NCBI RefSeq assembly: GCF_900109285.1
Contig: NZ_FNZQ01000001.1
Location: 649,001-713,000, forward strand
Direction of reading: 5' to 3'
Source: Jannaschia helgolandensis
GTDB lineage: Bacteria > Pseudomonadota > Alphaproteobacteria > Rhodobacterales > Rhodobacteraceae
DNA length: 64,000 nt
A program made the position numbers and the translations under genes. Position 1 is the stretch's first letter. Every line of letters begins with the position of its first letter. Of the stretch, positions 18,549-26,495 are shown one piece after another. A model generated the notes under the pieces. It was given only the letters and a program-made list of their open reading frames with translations, did not search any database and was not told the origin of the DNA.

Positions 18549-19904
18549 CTATTGCGTTAACCGGTCAAGAGGTGCCTTCAACGTCCAGCGAAAGCCCTCC
18601 GTCGCGTATTCGCGGCTTGTCTGTCCCGATGTTACGCCTTCAAGGAGAGGGCCGGTTACCTGATAACCAAAACCCTTGCGCGTCGGTACAATGACCGGCG
18701 GGCCGTCTGTTTCTATCCATGACATTTCCAACATCGGACTTGGCATATCATTGATCTTCCAGGACAATGTAACTGCGCCAGCTTCTTTTGATAGCGCACC
18801 GTATTTGGCGGCATTGGTGACCAGCTCGAATATCGCCATGCCAATGGCCTGTGTCACCGATTTGCTGAGGTGAACAGCCGGGCCGCTGATTACAACCTGA
18901 GGGTCCTCCGGGTCTATCAGGTGCGCAAACTGAGCATGCGCAAGCGATTCCAAGTCTACATTACTCCCCTTACTGCTGATCAACATATCCTGGTTCGAGG
19001 TAAGACTGGCTATACGGTTGTTAAATGCAGAAAAGAAATCTGCACCCTTGTAGAGACGCCACGTCTGTCGTGCGATTACCTGAACGACCGATAGTAAATT
19101 CTTCGATCTGTGGTTGATTTCCTCTAACAAGACTTGGATTTTGGCTTCGGATGCCTTTCGTGCGCTGATGTCACTGAAGATCGCCACGAAGCCTGAATAT
19201 TCCTGCGTTTTGTCATTTATGGCAGCGATGCTTTTTTCGACATGAAGCAGACGGCCATCCTTGTGAAGCTGCACAGCCTCACTTCTCAGGGTTTCTCCAG
19301 TGGCGATGTGCAAAAGATCGTCTGCCATCGTTTCCTGGTCTTCCGGTGTAACCAAAAGTGAATCGAACCGTTCCCCAATCGCTTCGGCTTCGGTGTAACC
19401 GAACAGATCCTCCGCAGCGGGATTCCAAGCGTGAATGATCAGGTCCCTATCGACCGACACGATGGCTTGAGGCGATGATCGTACCAGGCTTCGGAATTCG
19501 TCGCTTTCACGCCGCTTTGCTACAAGTTCCCGCTCGAATGAGCGGCGTTGTTCATTCTTAAAAACGCAAAAATGCGCATTTATCATGCGCCCGTTGATCA
19601 ATGTTGCACGGCCATTCATAAAAACGCCAAACCGCGTACCATCGCTACGTTCAATATCTATGGAAATTTCTGCAAAATGGCCATTCATGAGCAGAAGAGG
19701 GCGGAGATGGGTTTCGAAATAAATACGACCCGCCCGCGACAGGACATCGACAAAACGAAGGCTTTGGCACTGATCGGATGGGTCTATCCCCAACCACTCC
19801 CTTAGCGTAGCGTTGGTGAGTTCTATTTGGCCAGTTTCATTCATGACAACAAGCCCGCAGGGCCATAGGTCCGGGTCGATTCCGAAGGCAATCGCCTCGG
19901 TCAT
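18549..19904 (-). CDS. PAS-PAS sensor histidine kinase of the HWE family, partner of RsbQ-like hydrolase
   Basis: 451-residue soluble sensor kinase with no membrane segment. First PAS domain about 10-115 (GRIYFETHLRPLLLMNG is like the PAS of RsbP-type proteins), short coiled coil about 116-135, second PAS about 136-250 ending in the usual DISARKASEAKI. Kinase core: phospho-acceptor block EEINHRSKNLLSVVQ with His265, N-box ELVTNAAKYGALS about 360-372, and WIE at 396-398; this His / Trp-x-Glu combination defines the HWE family. ATG 19904 overlaps the stop of the hydrolase gene (ATGA). No response regulator is adjacent; alphaproteobacterial HWE kinases often act on PhyR-type general-stress regulators, which is inference here. 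Confidence 0.93.
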   Translation of the reverse strand: MTEAIAFGIDPDLWPCGLVVMNETGQIELTNATLREWLGIDPSDQCQSLRFVDVLSRAGRIYFETHLRPLLLMNGHFAEISIDIERSDGTRFGVFMNGRATLINGRMINAHFCVFKNEQRRSFERELVAKRRESDEFRSLVRSSPQAIVSVDRDLIIHAWNPAAEDLFGYTEAEAIGERFDSLLVTPEDQETMADDLLHIATGETLRSEAVQLHKDGRLLHVEKSIAAINDKTQEYSGFVAIFSDISARKASEAKIQVLLEEINHRSKNLLSVVQVIARQTWRLYKGADFFSAFNNRIASLTSNQDMLISSKGSNVDLESLAHAQFAHLIDPEDPQVVISGPAVHLSKSVTQAIGMAIFELVTNAAKYGALSKEAGAVTLSWKINDMPSPMLEMSWIETDGPPVIVPTRKGFGYQVTGPLLEGVTSGQTSREYATEGFRWTLKAPLDRLTQ

Positions 19905-20707
19905 GAAACGACCCGCGGACGAACAAACTCCACCAACGCTTCTGTTGTGGCTTCGGGGTAGCTGACGTGCGGACAATGGCCGGTCGCGTCCAAAATCACA
20001 TGGTCGGCATTCTGCATATTGTCCATTAACCATGTCCAGACGGTGGGAGGCACCAGGGCATCGTCCCGGCACTGTAACACCAGCGTAGGCTGCGTTATCA
20101 TCTTCACGTCCTCACGGTGGTCGAACAAGAACGTGACTTTTGCAAAATGCCGGGCAATGTCGGGATCTGTTTGACAGAAACTTTCAGTCAATTCTTCGCC
20201 AAGCGCCGGGCGATCGGGAACGCCCATGATCAGCGGTGCCATATCGCGTGCCCAACCCAGATAATTTACATCGAGGATATCCAGCAGACCAAGAAGATCT
20301 TGCTTCTCAAACCCGCCAACATAGTCCCCGTCGTTGGCATAGCTGGGCGACGGGCAGATCATAACGAGCCGGTCGATAAGGTCAGGGCGGCGTTTGGCGG
20401 CCAGCCCGATCGTCATCGCGCTGACAGAATGGCCGACCGCGATCACGTCCTTCAGACGGAGTTCGTCAAGGATTGCGACAAGGTCATCCACATGTCCGTC
20501 CAGGGAGGCGTAACGAACAGGGTCATAATGTTCCGTCGCGGATTTCCCATAGCCCATCAAATCATAGGTGATGACGCGAAAATCATTCTCGAATGCGGGG
20601 GCCACCTTGCACCACATGCCGCTGTCGCAGCCATAACCATGCAGGAAAACGATAGTTTTTTCGCCTGATCCGGTAATTTTGACAGCACAATGCTCGACTG
20701 CAGTCAT
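19901..20707 (-). CDS. Alpha/beta hydrolase of the RsbQ/D14/KAI2 family
   Basis: 268 residues, nearly identical in length to Bacillus RsbQ (269). Oxyanion block FLHGYGCDSGMW, nucleophile elbow GHSVSAM (Ser94), lid region CPSPSYANDGDYVGGFE and NYLGWARDMAPLIMG, then RDDALVP (Asp216) and ATGHCPHVS (His244) complete the catalytic triad. These lid and elbow motifs separate RsbQ/D14 proteins from ordinary esterases. In Bacillus, RsbQ activates the PAS-domain phosphatase RsbP for energy-stress signalling; in plants the relatives D14/KAI2 are hormone receptors. Here the gene overlaps a PAS histidine kinase, so a sensory rather than metabolic role is likely. ATG 20707 gives best spacing to GGAGA; ATG 20710 is also possible. 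Confidence 0.92.
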   Translation of the reverse strand: MTAVEHCAVKITGSGEKTIVFLHGYGCDSGMWCKVAPAFENDFRVITYDLMGYGKSATEHYDPVRYASLDGHVDDLVAILDELRLKDVIAVGHSVSAMTIGLAAKRRPDLIDRLVMICPSPSYANDGDYVGGFEKQDLLGLLDILDVNYLGWARDMAPLIMGVPDRPALGEELTESFCQTDPDIARHFAKVTFLFDHREDVKMITQPTLVLQCRDDALVPPTVWTWLMDNMQNADHVILDATGHCPHVSYPEATTEALVEFVRPRVVS

Positions 20708-20710
20708 CAT

Positions 20711-21156
20711 GTTCTCCAAAAAACGCGATTAATGTTGGTTACCATACCCCCGAAGCAAATGAAACGAAGCACAAAGGCTGAGATGACTATCAAGTTACGG
20801 AAATAAAGTGCGAAAACCAGTCATCTGGGGGAAACGGATTGCTACACCGACACTGCGGAAATTTTCAGGGAGGCTATGCGAGTGGCGATACCTATGTGCA
20901 TGTGCGGGCAGTGCAGGCCGGGTTCGGTCGGGCCACCCATCCCGTCCTGGTTTGCCCAGGCTTTGTCTGAACACGTTTCGTGCGGGATCGTGAATGGGTA
21001 TTGCGGACTGGAACTCCGCGGAGGGGGTCGTCCAGCCACTTCACTATCCATGCCCGTGTGCCGCCTTGAATCTCAACAGTGACCGACGCTTGGGCTGCGC
21101 AAGAGACTTAAATTCCACCGCGTTTGTCGATAGGGATGGTTGAAAACCATTCCATT
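20711..21156. other. Intergenic region without recognised gene
   Basis: About 446 bases between the start of the hydrolase-kinase operon and the end of the ion-channel gene. Short frames here have poor codon use and no plausible ribosome site. It presumably contains the promoter of the hydrolase gene (AT-richer stretch about 20720-20815); I see no clear repeat or terminator. Confidence 0.5.
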
Positions 21157-21600
21157 TTATCGCTTGAACGGGTTTTTTCCGCCCATGATTTGCAAAAGGA
21201 AAGCACCCGAAGTCGTGATCAACAGGAAACCCTGGAAGGCTCCCATTGCCGTCATGAAACGAAGATGTCCGTTCGGGATAAGGTCGCCTCGTCCGAGAGT
21301 CGTGAAATTGACCAGTGAGAAATAGTAGTAATCCATGAAATTCAGGACTTTTCCCTCATCAGGTGGAGATGATGCAAGATCGCCGATCTGAAGGCTGTGC
21401 ACGGCAAACCAGAATCCGCCTGCATACAACAATGCTTCGATTGAGTGAGCAATCGCGATCATCGTAACCGCTATGGCAACGCAGTGCGCGGGATGACGTG
21501 CAGGTTTCACGAACTTGGCTGCAAAGCGCAACGCGACATAGTGGACTGCGGTGCTGGCGGCGATCAGGACCGCCACCAGCACGATTGCCGTTATCATCAT
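21157..21600 (-). CDS. Two-TM potassium-channel-like protein with altered selectivity filter
   Basis: 147-residue inner-membrane protein: hydrophobic segments at about 3-22 and 38-66, a pore loop (MDYYYFSLVNFTTLGRGDL) and a final helix GAFQGFLLITTSGAFLLQI. The layout is that of bacterial Ion_trans_2 proteins, in which the filter reads TTLGYGD; here it is TTLGRGD, with Arg replacing the aromatic residue. Potassium selectivity is therefore doubtful. Same strand as the copper island genes that follow upstream. Start ATG 21600, or the second Met at 21597. Confidence 0.8.
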   Translation of the reverse strand: MMITAIVLVAVLIAASTAVHYVALRFAAKFVKPARHPAHCVAIAVTMIAIAHSIEALLYAGGFWFAVHSLQIGDLASSPPDEGKVLNFMDYYYFSLVNFTTLGRGDLIPNGHLRFMTAMGAFQGFLLITTSGAFLLQIMGGKNPFKR

Positions 21601-21646
21601 GATCCCAATACGGGCTGGCCGTTACGCCAAGGTGTAAAAATCGGCA

Positions 21647-22402
21647 CTATGCAAAGGCCGCGACGGTCATCGCCACTGCCATGCCGACCATCATCAGATT
21701 CTCGGTCAGCGACACGAAGCCCAGAGGCACTTTGCTGTCACCGCCGACGCACGCGCACTTCAGTTCCCGCTTGTCGATGTAGACAGCCTTGAAAACCGAT
21801 ACCGCGCCGATGGTACCGATGAAAAGAGCACCGGGAACAGACAACCACGGCAGGATCATTGCCGTCATCAGAAGACCTGCAATCGTCTCGACGAAGGGAT
21901 ATACGTAGCCATAGCGGACCCATCGTTTCGCCAGAAGATCGTAGTTAAGGAACATCGTCGAAAAGCTTTCGATGTCCTTGAGTTTCTGGAGGCCCAGAAG
22001 CACCATCGAGATCGAGATGAACCAGCCCAATGTCTGCCAGGCGAAGATCGAGGGCAGTGCAACCCAGGCGAAAGCCAGAGCCAGCAGGGCCGCGACCGAG
22101 AACAACGCGATGACCGGCTGGTAGGTTGTGTCATCGGCATCCCGGACCGTCTTGCCGAAATGGACCTGAAGAGCTTCGTAGCCGCCGACCCGCTTCCCGT
22201 CGATGAAGGTCTGCGGCGTCGTCTTGACATCATGCTCGCGCATGAAGGCGTCGGTCTGCTCGCGCGAGGTGAGTTGGTGGTCCTCCACCTCGAAACCCTC
22301 GCGCTCAAGCAGATCCTTGGATTTGAGACCGTAGGGACAGGTGTGTTCGTCCATCGCCATCCTGTACAGGACAGCAGTCTTCGCCTGGGTATCCTTGGGC
22401 AT
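21647..22402 (-). CDS. Glutaredoxin-MauE fusion membrane protein
   Basis: 251-residue fusion. Residues about 8-85 are a glutaredoxin fold with monothiol-type CPYG (Cys22), TTPQTFIDGKRVGGYEAL giving the cis-Pro and glutathione-site motifs. Residues about 95-251 form a four-helix MauE/DoxX-like membrane domain with CAC (Cys216, Cys218) near the end, suited to passing reducing equivalents across the membrane. It lies 13 bases downstream of the DUF305 gene in a copper-resistance cluster, so a role in thiol or copper redox balance in the envelope is reasonable. Only one cysteine is in the glutaredoxin active site. Confidence 0.85.
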   Translation of the reverse strand: MPKDTQAKTAVLYRMAMDEHTCPYGLKSKDLLEREGFEVEDHQLTSREQTDAFMREHDVKTTPQTFIDGKRVGGYEALQVHFGKTVRDADDTTYQPVIALFSVAALLALAFAWVALPSIFAWQTLGWFISISMVLLGLQKLKDIESFSTMFLNYDLLAKRWVRYGYVYPFVETIAGLLMTAMILPWLSVPGALFIGTIGAVSVFKAVYIDKRELKCACVGGDSKVPLGFVSLTENLMMVGMAVAMTVAAFA

Positions 22403-22415
22403 TGAAGCTCTCCTC

Positions 22416-23261
22416 TCAGTTACAGGTCAGATATCCGTCGAAGCCAACCCGCAGTGCCGGTTCCGTCATGAGGTCGAAGATCAGGTCCGCACCTTCACCT
22501 TCGTCCGAATCCGGGGGCGTCAGGGTCATGCGGATGCCTTCGGCTTCCATCGTCGCGGCATCGCCTTCAAGCAGGATCAGCGATCCGGAAATCTTGGCCA
22601 CGCCACGTCCGTCCGCGGTTGCAAAAATCGGATCGGCGTCAACGGCACGTTCGAAACGGCAGGTTGCATCGGTGCCCAAGGCGCGGGTGATTTCCTCTTC
22701 GGTCATGGGGTCCGGCCGGATACCGGCGATCACGGGAGTGGCCAGCGCTTCGGCGATTGTTTCGACCGGGGCTTCGGCATCGGATTTCCCGAGGAGAGCG
22801 TCTGCACCGGCTTCACCATTGCGATCGATATCCTCGATCATCCAGCGCATCTCGGAAATTTCCCGGTTCTGGGCGACCACGATCTCCTCGGCCAGTTTGG
22901 CCACGCGGGGATCGGTGATTTCGGCCCGGCGCGAAGTCAGGATTGCGATGGAGTGGTGCGGGATCATCGCCTTCATCCAGGCCTGATCTCCGATCGTGTC
23001 CTGGCTGCGGAACAGGTACAATGCGCCTGCGAAGACTATGGCGCTGCCCCCGAAGATGGCGAGATTGATCATCTTGTCGGAATACATGCTCAGCATGAAA
23101 AGCAACATGATCACCGCCATCATCGCCCCCATATAGAGAGCCATGTAAACGCGGCTTTCGCTGTAATAAAGGTGCTCCCAGGCATAGGAATTTGCGTACA
23201 TCAGACCGTACATCACGATCGTGGATGTGACGATCATGCCTAAAAAGCGCCAATATGACAT
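22416..23261 (-). CDS. DUF305 domain membrane protein
   Basis: 281 residues: three membrane helices at about 5-24, 38-58 and 66-84, then a DUF305 (ferritin-like helical) motif WMKAMIPHHSIAI with His102/His103, followed by an acidic soluble domain ending TEPALRVGFDGYLTCN. DUF305 proteins often sit in copper or heavy-metal resistance loci and are thought to bind metal through the HH motif; direct function is not established. Probably co-transcribed with the Grx-MauE gene (13-base gap). About 54 bases downstream of cueR on the same strand, so it may belong to the same transcript. Confidence 0.87.
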   Translation of the reverse strand: MSYWRFLGMIVTSTIVMYGLMYANSYAWEHLYYSESRVYMALYMGAMMAVIMLLFMLSMYSDKMINLAIFGGSAIVFAGALYLFRSQDTIGDQAWMKAMIPHHSIAILTSRRAEITDPRVAKLAEEIVVAQNREISEMRWMIEDIDRNGEAGADALLGKSDAEAPVETIAEALATPVIAGIRPDPMTEEEITRALGTDATCRFERAVDADPIFATADGRGVAKISGSLILLEGDAATMEAEGIRMTLTPPDSDEGEGADLIFDLMTEPALRVGFDGYLTCN

Positions 23262-23315
23262 GGTATTCTCCTCTGATTACCACATCAAACAACCTTCCAG
23301 TGCAGGATAGTTCCC

Positions 23316-23699
23316 TCAGGGTTCCAAAGATTTTATGATCGGGCAATCCGGTCTGCTGTCGCCACGGCAATGCTCGATAAGTTCAGCCAGCGTTGCACGC
23401 ATGGCAAGCAGTCCCGCGATCTTGGTGTCGATTTCGGACAGATGCCCATTGGCGATGCGTTTTACCTCTGCCGAAGTGCGGGCCTCGTCTTCCCACAGTG
23501 CCAGAAGCGCTCTGCAATCGTCGATCCCGAAACCCAATGCCCGCGCTTTCCCAAGGAACGTCAGCTTGTGCACGTCACTATCTTGGAACGACCTGTAGCC
23601 GTTGTCTTCGCGCAGGGGTCGGACAAGCCCGATCTCTTCGTAATAGCGGATCGTCTTTGGCGGTACGCCGGACCGCTCTGCCGCAGCCGAAATATTCAT
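23316..23699 (-). CDS. cueR: MerR-family copper-responsive regulator CueR
   Basis: 127-residue Cu(I)-sensing activator. N-terminal winged-helix motif NISAAAERSGVPPKTIRYYE, dimerisation helix, and metal loop CRGDSRPDC (Cys111, Cys119) closely matching the Cys112/Cys120 pair of E. coli CueR. The start overlaps the copA stop by ATGA, so copA and cueR form one transcript and the regulator controls its own operon through the sites upstream of copA. Confidence 0.94.
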   Translation of the reverse strand: MNISAAAERSGVPPKTIRYYEEIGLVRPLREDNGYRSFQDSDVHKLTFLGKARALGFGIDDCRALLALWEDEARTSAEVKRIANGHLSEIDTKIAGLLAMRATLAELIEHCRGDSRPDCPIIKSLEP

Positions 23700-26155
23700 G
23701 CCGGAACCTCCATGGGCATTGCCGCAGGCGTGGGGTCTGCGGCGGGTGTCGCGGCCCGGCGCAACCGCAGCGCATTGGTCAGAACGAAGACCGACGACAG
23801 CGCCATTGCCCCCGCCGCCAGCATTGGCGACAGCAGGGTGCCCGTGAAGGGATAGAGCACGCCTGCCGCTACGGGGATCAGCGCTACGTTGTAGGCAAAG
23901 GCCCAGAACAGGTTCTGACGGATGTTCCGGATGGTTGCCTTGCTGATGGCCAACGCACGGACGACGGCATCCAGCTCGCCGGCCATCAATACCACGTCCG
24001 CCGCCTCGATGGCGACATCGGTGCCGGTGCCGATGGCGATGCCGACATCGGCTTCGGCCAGCGCCGGCGCATCGTTGATGCCATCCCCGACGAAGGCGAT
24101 TGCGCCGTGGTCGGCGCGCAGCTGATGCAGTGCATCGACTTTGCCTGCGGGCATCACTTCGGCCACGACGTGATCAATGCCCAGTCGATCGGCAACGGCA
24201 CGTGCGGTGGTCGCCGCGTCGCCCGTGATCATCGCGACCTCCAGCCCCAGATCGTGAAACGCACGGATCGCGGCGGGGGTCGAAGCCTTGACCGGATCAT
24301 CGACGCCGATCGCAGCCGCCACTGCCCCGTCGACGGCGAGCCACAGCGGTGTGCGGCCTTCGCTGGCAATACGATCAGCCTCGGCACGTAGGGGGGCGGG
24401 GTCGATGCCGCGCTGCACCAGGAACCGTTCGGCCCCGATCAGCACGGCGCGGCCTTCGACCGTGGCGGTGACGCCAAGGCCGGTGTGGCTCTCGAAGTCC
24501 TGCGCTTCGGGCACGTCCAGTCCGTCCTCCTCGGCGGCGCGCAGGATGGCACGGGCGATCGGGTGTTCCGACTTCGTCTCGACTGCCGCTGCAAAAGCCA
24601 GGGCAGTGGCGCGGTCATGGCCGGTCGCAACGGACAGCGCCGTCAGTGCGGGGCGCCCTGCAGTGAGCGTTCCGGTCTTGTCCAGTGCCACCACCTTCGC
24701 ACCCTGCAACGCCTGCAATGCGTCGCCCTTGCGGAACAGCACACCCAACTCTGCCGCCCGTCCCGTGCCAACCATGATCGAAGTCGGAGTGGCCAGACCC
24801 ATCGCACAGGGGCAGGCGATGATCAGGACCGAAACGCCTGCCACCAGTGCCAGCGCCGGATCGACCAGCAGCCACACCGCGACCGTCAGCGCCGCCAATA
24901 CCATGACCACGGGGACGAAGACGCTCGTCACCCGGTCGACCATCGCCTGAATCGGCAGTTTCGCGCCCTGCGCCGCCTCGACCATGCGGATGATCTGCGA
25001 CAGGACTGTATCTTCGCCCACCGCTCCGGCCCGCATCGTCAGCGCGCCCGCGCCATTGACCGTGCCGCCGGTCAGCGTGTCGCCCGCGACCTTGCGCACG
25101 GCGTCCGGTTCACCCGTCACCATGCTTTCATCGACCCATGACGCGCCATCGGTCACGGTGCCATCCACCGGCAGTCGCTCGCCCGGCCGGACCTCGACCA
25201 GATCACCGCTCACCACCTCAACGAGGGGAACCTCAATGACTGCTCCGTCGCGGATTACTTGCGCGGTGGCGGGTCGCAGCCCGACCAGCCGGGCAATGGC
25301 GGCGCCGGTACGGCCCCGCGCCCGTGCTTCCAGCCAGCGACCCAGCAGGATCAGCGTGGTGATGACCGCAGCCGCTTCGAAATAGATGGCGCGCGTGCCT
25401 TCGGGGAAAATTCCGGGTATGAGAAGTGCCACAGTCGAATATGCCCAGGCCGCAAACGTCCCGATCGCCACGAGGCTGTTCATTTCGGGCGCACCACGCA
25501 ACAGCGCGGGGATGCCCTTGGTGAAAAAGCTGCGTCCCGGCCAGGCAAGGATCACTGTTGTCACCACGAACTGGAACCACCAGGACGTCATGCGTCCGAC
25601 GGCACCTTCGAACGCGTCGCGGAAACCGGGAATGAAGTGGCCGCCCATTTCGATCACGAAGACCGGAAGGGTCAGGATTGCGGCGATGACCAGCCGCTTG
25701 AGCAACTCTCCCGCGATATCGTCATGGCTGCGACCGCTCTGTGTGCTGTCGCCATGCGGACTGGCGTCATAGCCGGCCTCGGTCGATGCGCGGGCCAGTT
25801 CGGCAGGTGTCGCCGTGCCTGCAAGCGTTGTGACAATTGCGCGCCCCGTCCCGAAATTCGCCTCGGCCCCGGTCACGCCGGGAACCGCTTTCAGGGCCTT
25901 CTCCACGCGACCCACGCAGGACGCACAGGACATGCCGGAAACATCCAGCGTGATGGTATCCGTCGTCGCCGGATAGCCCGCCCGCTCCAGCGCGGCGGCA
26001 AGTTCGGTCATCTCCGGTGCCCCGTCGACCGTAGCGCGCCCAGTCGCAAGGTTGACCTGCGCACTCGTCACGCCCGGCACGCTGGCAAGCGCTTTCTCGG
26101 CGCGTCCGACGCAGGACGCACAGGACAGCCCCTCGATTTCGAAAGTCTGGGTCAT
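23696..26155 (-). CDS. copA: Cu(I)-exporting P-type ATPase CopA
   Basis: Inner-membrane P1B-type ATPase pumping Cu+ to the periplasm. 819 residues. Two N-terminal metal-binding domains (GLSCASC, Cys12/15; GMSCASC, Cys77/80), eight membrane helices, transport-site CPC at 448-450 (IACPCAMGLATP), phosphorylation site Asp492 in DKTGT, SEHPIA motif and GDGINDAPAL hinge. All catalytic residues are intact. ATG 26155 follows CCGGAGA; the open frame extends to 26269 across the promoter and is rejected. Operon with cueR, divergent from copZ. Confidence 0.97.
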   Translation of the reverse strand: MTQTFEIEGLSCASCVGRAEKALASVPGVTSAQVNLATGRATVDGAPEMTELAAALERAGYPATTDTITLDVSGMSCASCVGRVEKALKAVPGVTGAEANFGTGRAIVTTLAGTATPAELARASTEAGYDASPHGDSTQSGRSHDDIAGELLKRLVIAAILTLPVFVIEMGGHFIPGFRDAFEGAVGRMTSWWFQFVVTTVILAWPGRSFFTKGIPALLRGAPEMNSLVAIGTFAAWAYSTVALLIPGIFPEGTRAIYFEAAAVITTLILLGRWLEARARGRTGAAIARLVGLRPATAQVIRDGAVIEVPLVEVVSGDLVEVRPGERLPVDGTVTDGASWVDESMVTGEPDAVRKVAGDTLTGGTVNGAGALTMRAGAVGEDTVLSQIIRMVEAAQGAKLPIQAMVDRVTSVFVPVVMVLAALTVAVWLLVDPALALVAGVSVLIIACPCAMGLATPTSIMVGTGRAAELGVLFRKGDALQALQGAKVVALDKTGTLTAGRPALTALSVATGHDRATALAFAAAVETKSEHPIARAILRAAEEDGLDVPEAQDFESHTGLGVTATVEGRAVLIGAERFLVQRGIDPAPLRAEADRIASEGRTPLWLAVDGAVAAAIGVDDPVKASTPAAIRAFHDLGLEVAMITGDAATTARAVADRLGIDHVVAEVMPAGKVDALHQLRADHGAIAFVGDGINDAPALAEADVGIAIGTGTDVAIEAADVVLMAGELDAVVRALAISKATIRNIRQNLFWAFAYNVALIPVAAGVLYPFTGTLLSPMLAAGAMALSSVFVLTNALRLRRAATPAADPTPAAMPMEVPA

Positions 26156-26186
26156 CGTCGTCTCCGGATTCGATTCATTCCCCCTA

Positions 26187-26214
26187 ATGAAGGTTCCCAA
26201 GACTGGAAGGTCAA
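26187..26214 (-). promoter_or_regulatory. Probable CueR-type promoter of copA-cueR
   Basis: Reading leftward: -35-like TTGACC followed directly by TTCCAG, an inverted half-site GGGAA about 9 bases later and a -10-like CATTAG after a 19-base spacer. The long spacer with TTCC/GGAA dyad inside it is the hallmark of MerR-family promoters. The dyad is imperfect. It lies about 40 bases upstream of the copA start. Confidence 0.65.
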
Positions 26215-26241
26215 GGGACTTCGAAAATATTCTGGCCCGGC

Positions 26242-26268
26242 TTGACCTTCCAGCGGGGGAACATCCCA
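26242..26268 (+). promoter_or_regulatory. Probable CueR-type promoter of copZ
   Basis: The same 12-base sequence TTGACCTTCCAG as in the copA promoter, in opposite orientation, followed by GGGGGAAC as the second half-site. The -10 hexamer is weak. It ends about 33 bases before the copZ start. Two facing copies of one 12-mer within 51 bases suggest that CueR drives both directions. Confidence 0.6.
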
Positions 26269-26300
26269 CTTACACCGGACGCAAGCCCGAGGAGATTTCC

Positions 26301-26495
26301 ATGCGCCTGAATGTCGAGAACATGACCTGCGGTCACTGCCGCGCCTCTGTCGAAAAAGCCATCGCGTCCGTCGATCCCGCCGCCAGCGTCACTGTCGACC
26401 TGCCGGGCCGGACCGTGGATATCGAAAGCGAAGCCGATGCCGAGACCCTGATGGGTGCCATCCGCGCGGAAGGCTACGAGGTGCGCGCCGCCTAA
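26301..26495 (+). CDS. copZ: Copper chaperone CopZ-like protein
   Basis: 64-residue heavy-metal-associated domain that carries Cu(I) to CopA. Metal-binding loop MTCGHC (Cys10, Cys13) and the ferredoxin-like pattern ending EGYEVRAA are complete. ATG 26301 follows GAGGAGA. Divergent from copA with the shared CueR-type control region; convergent with the cytochrome gene, overlapping it by 4 bases. Confidence 0.93.
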   Translation: MRLNVENMTCGHCRASVEKAIASVDPAASVTVDLPGRTVDIESEADAETLMGAIRAEGYEVRAA

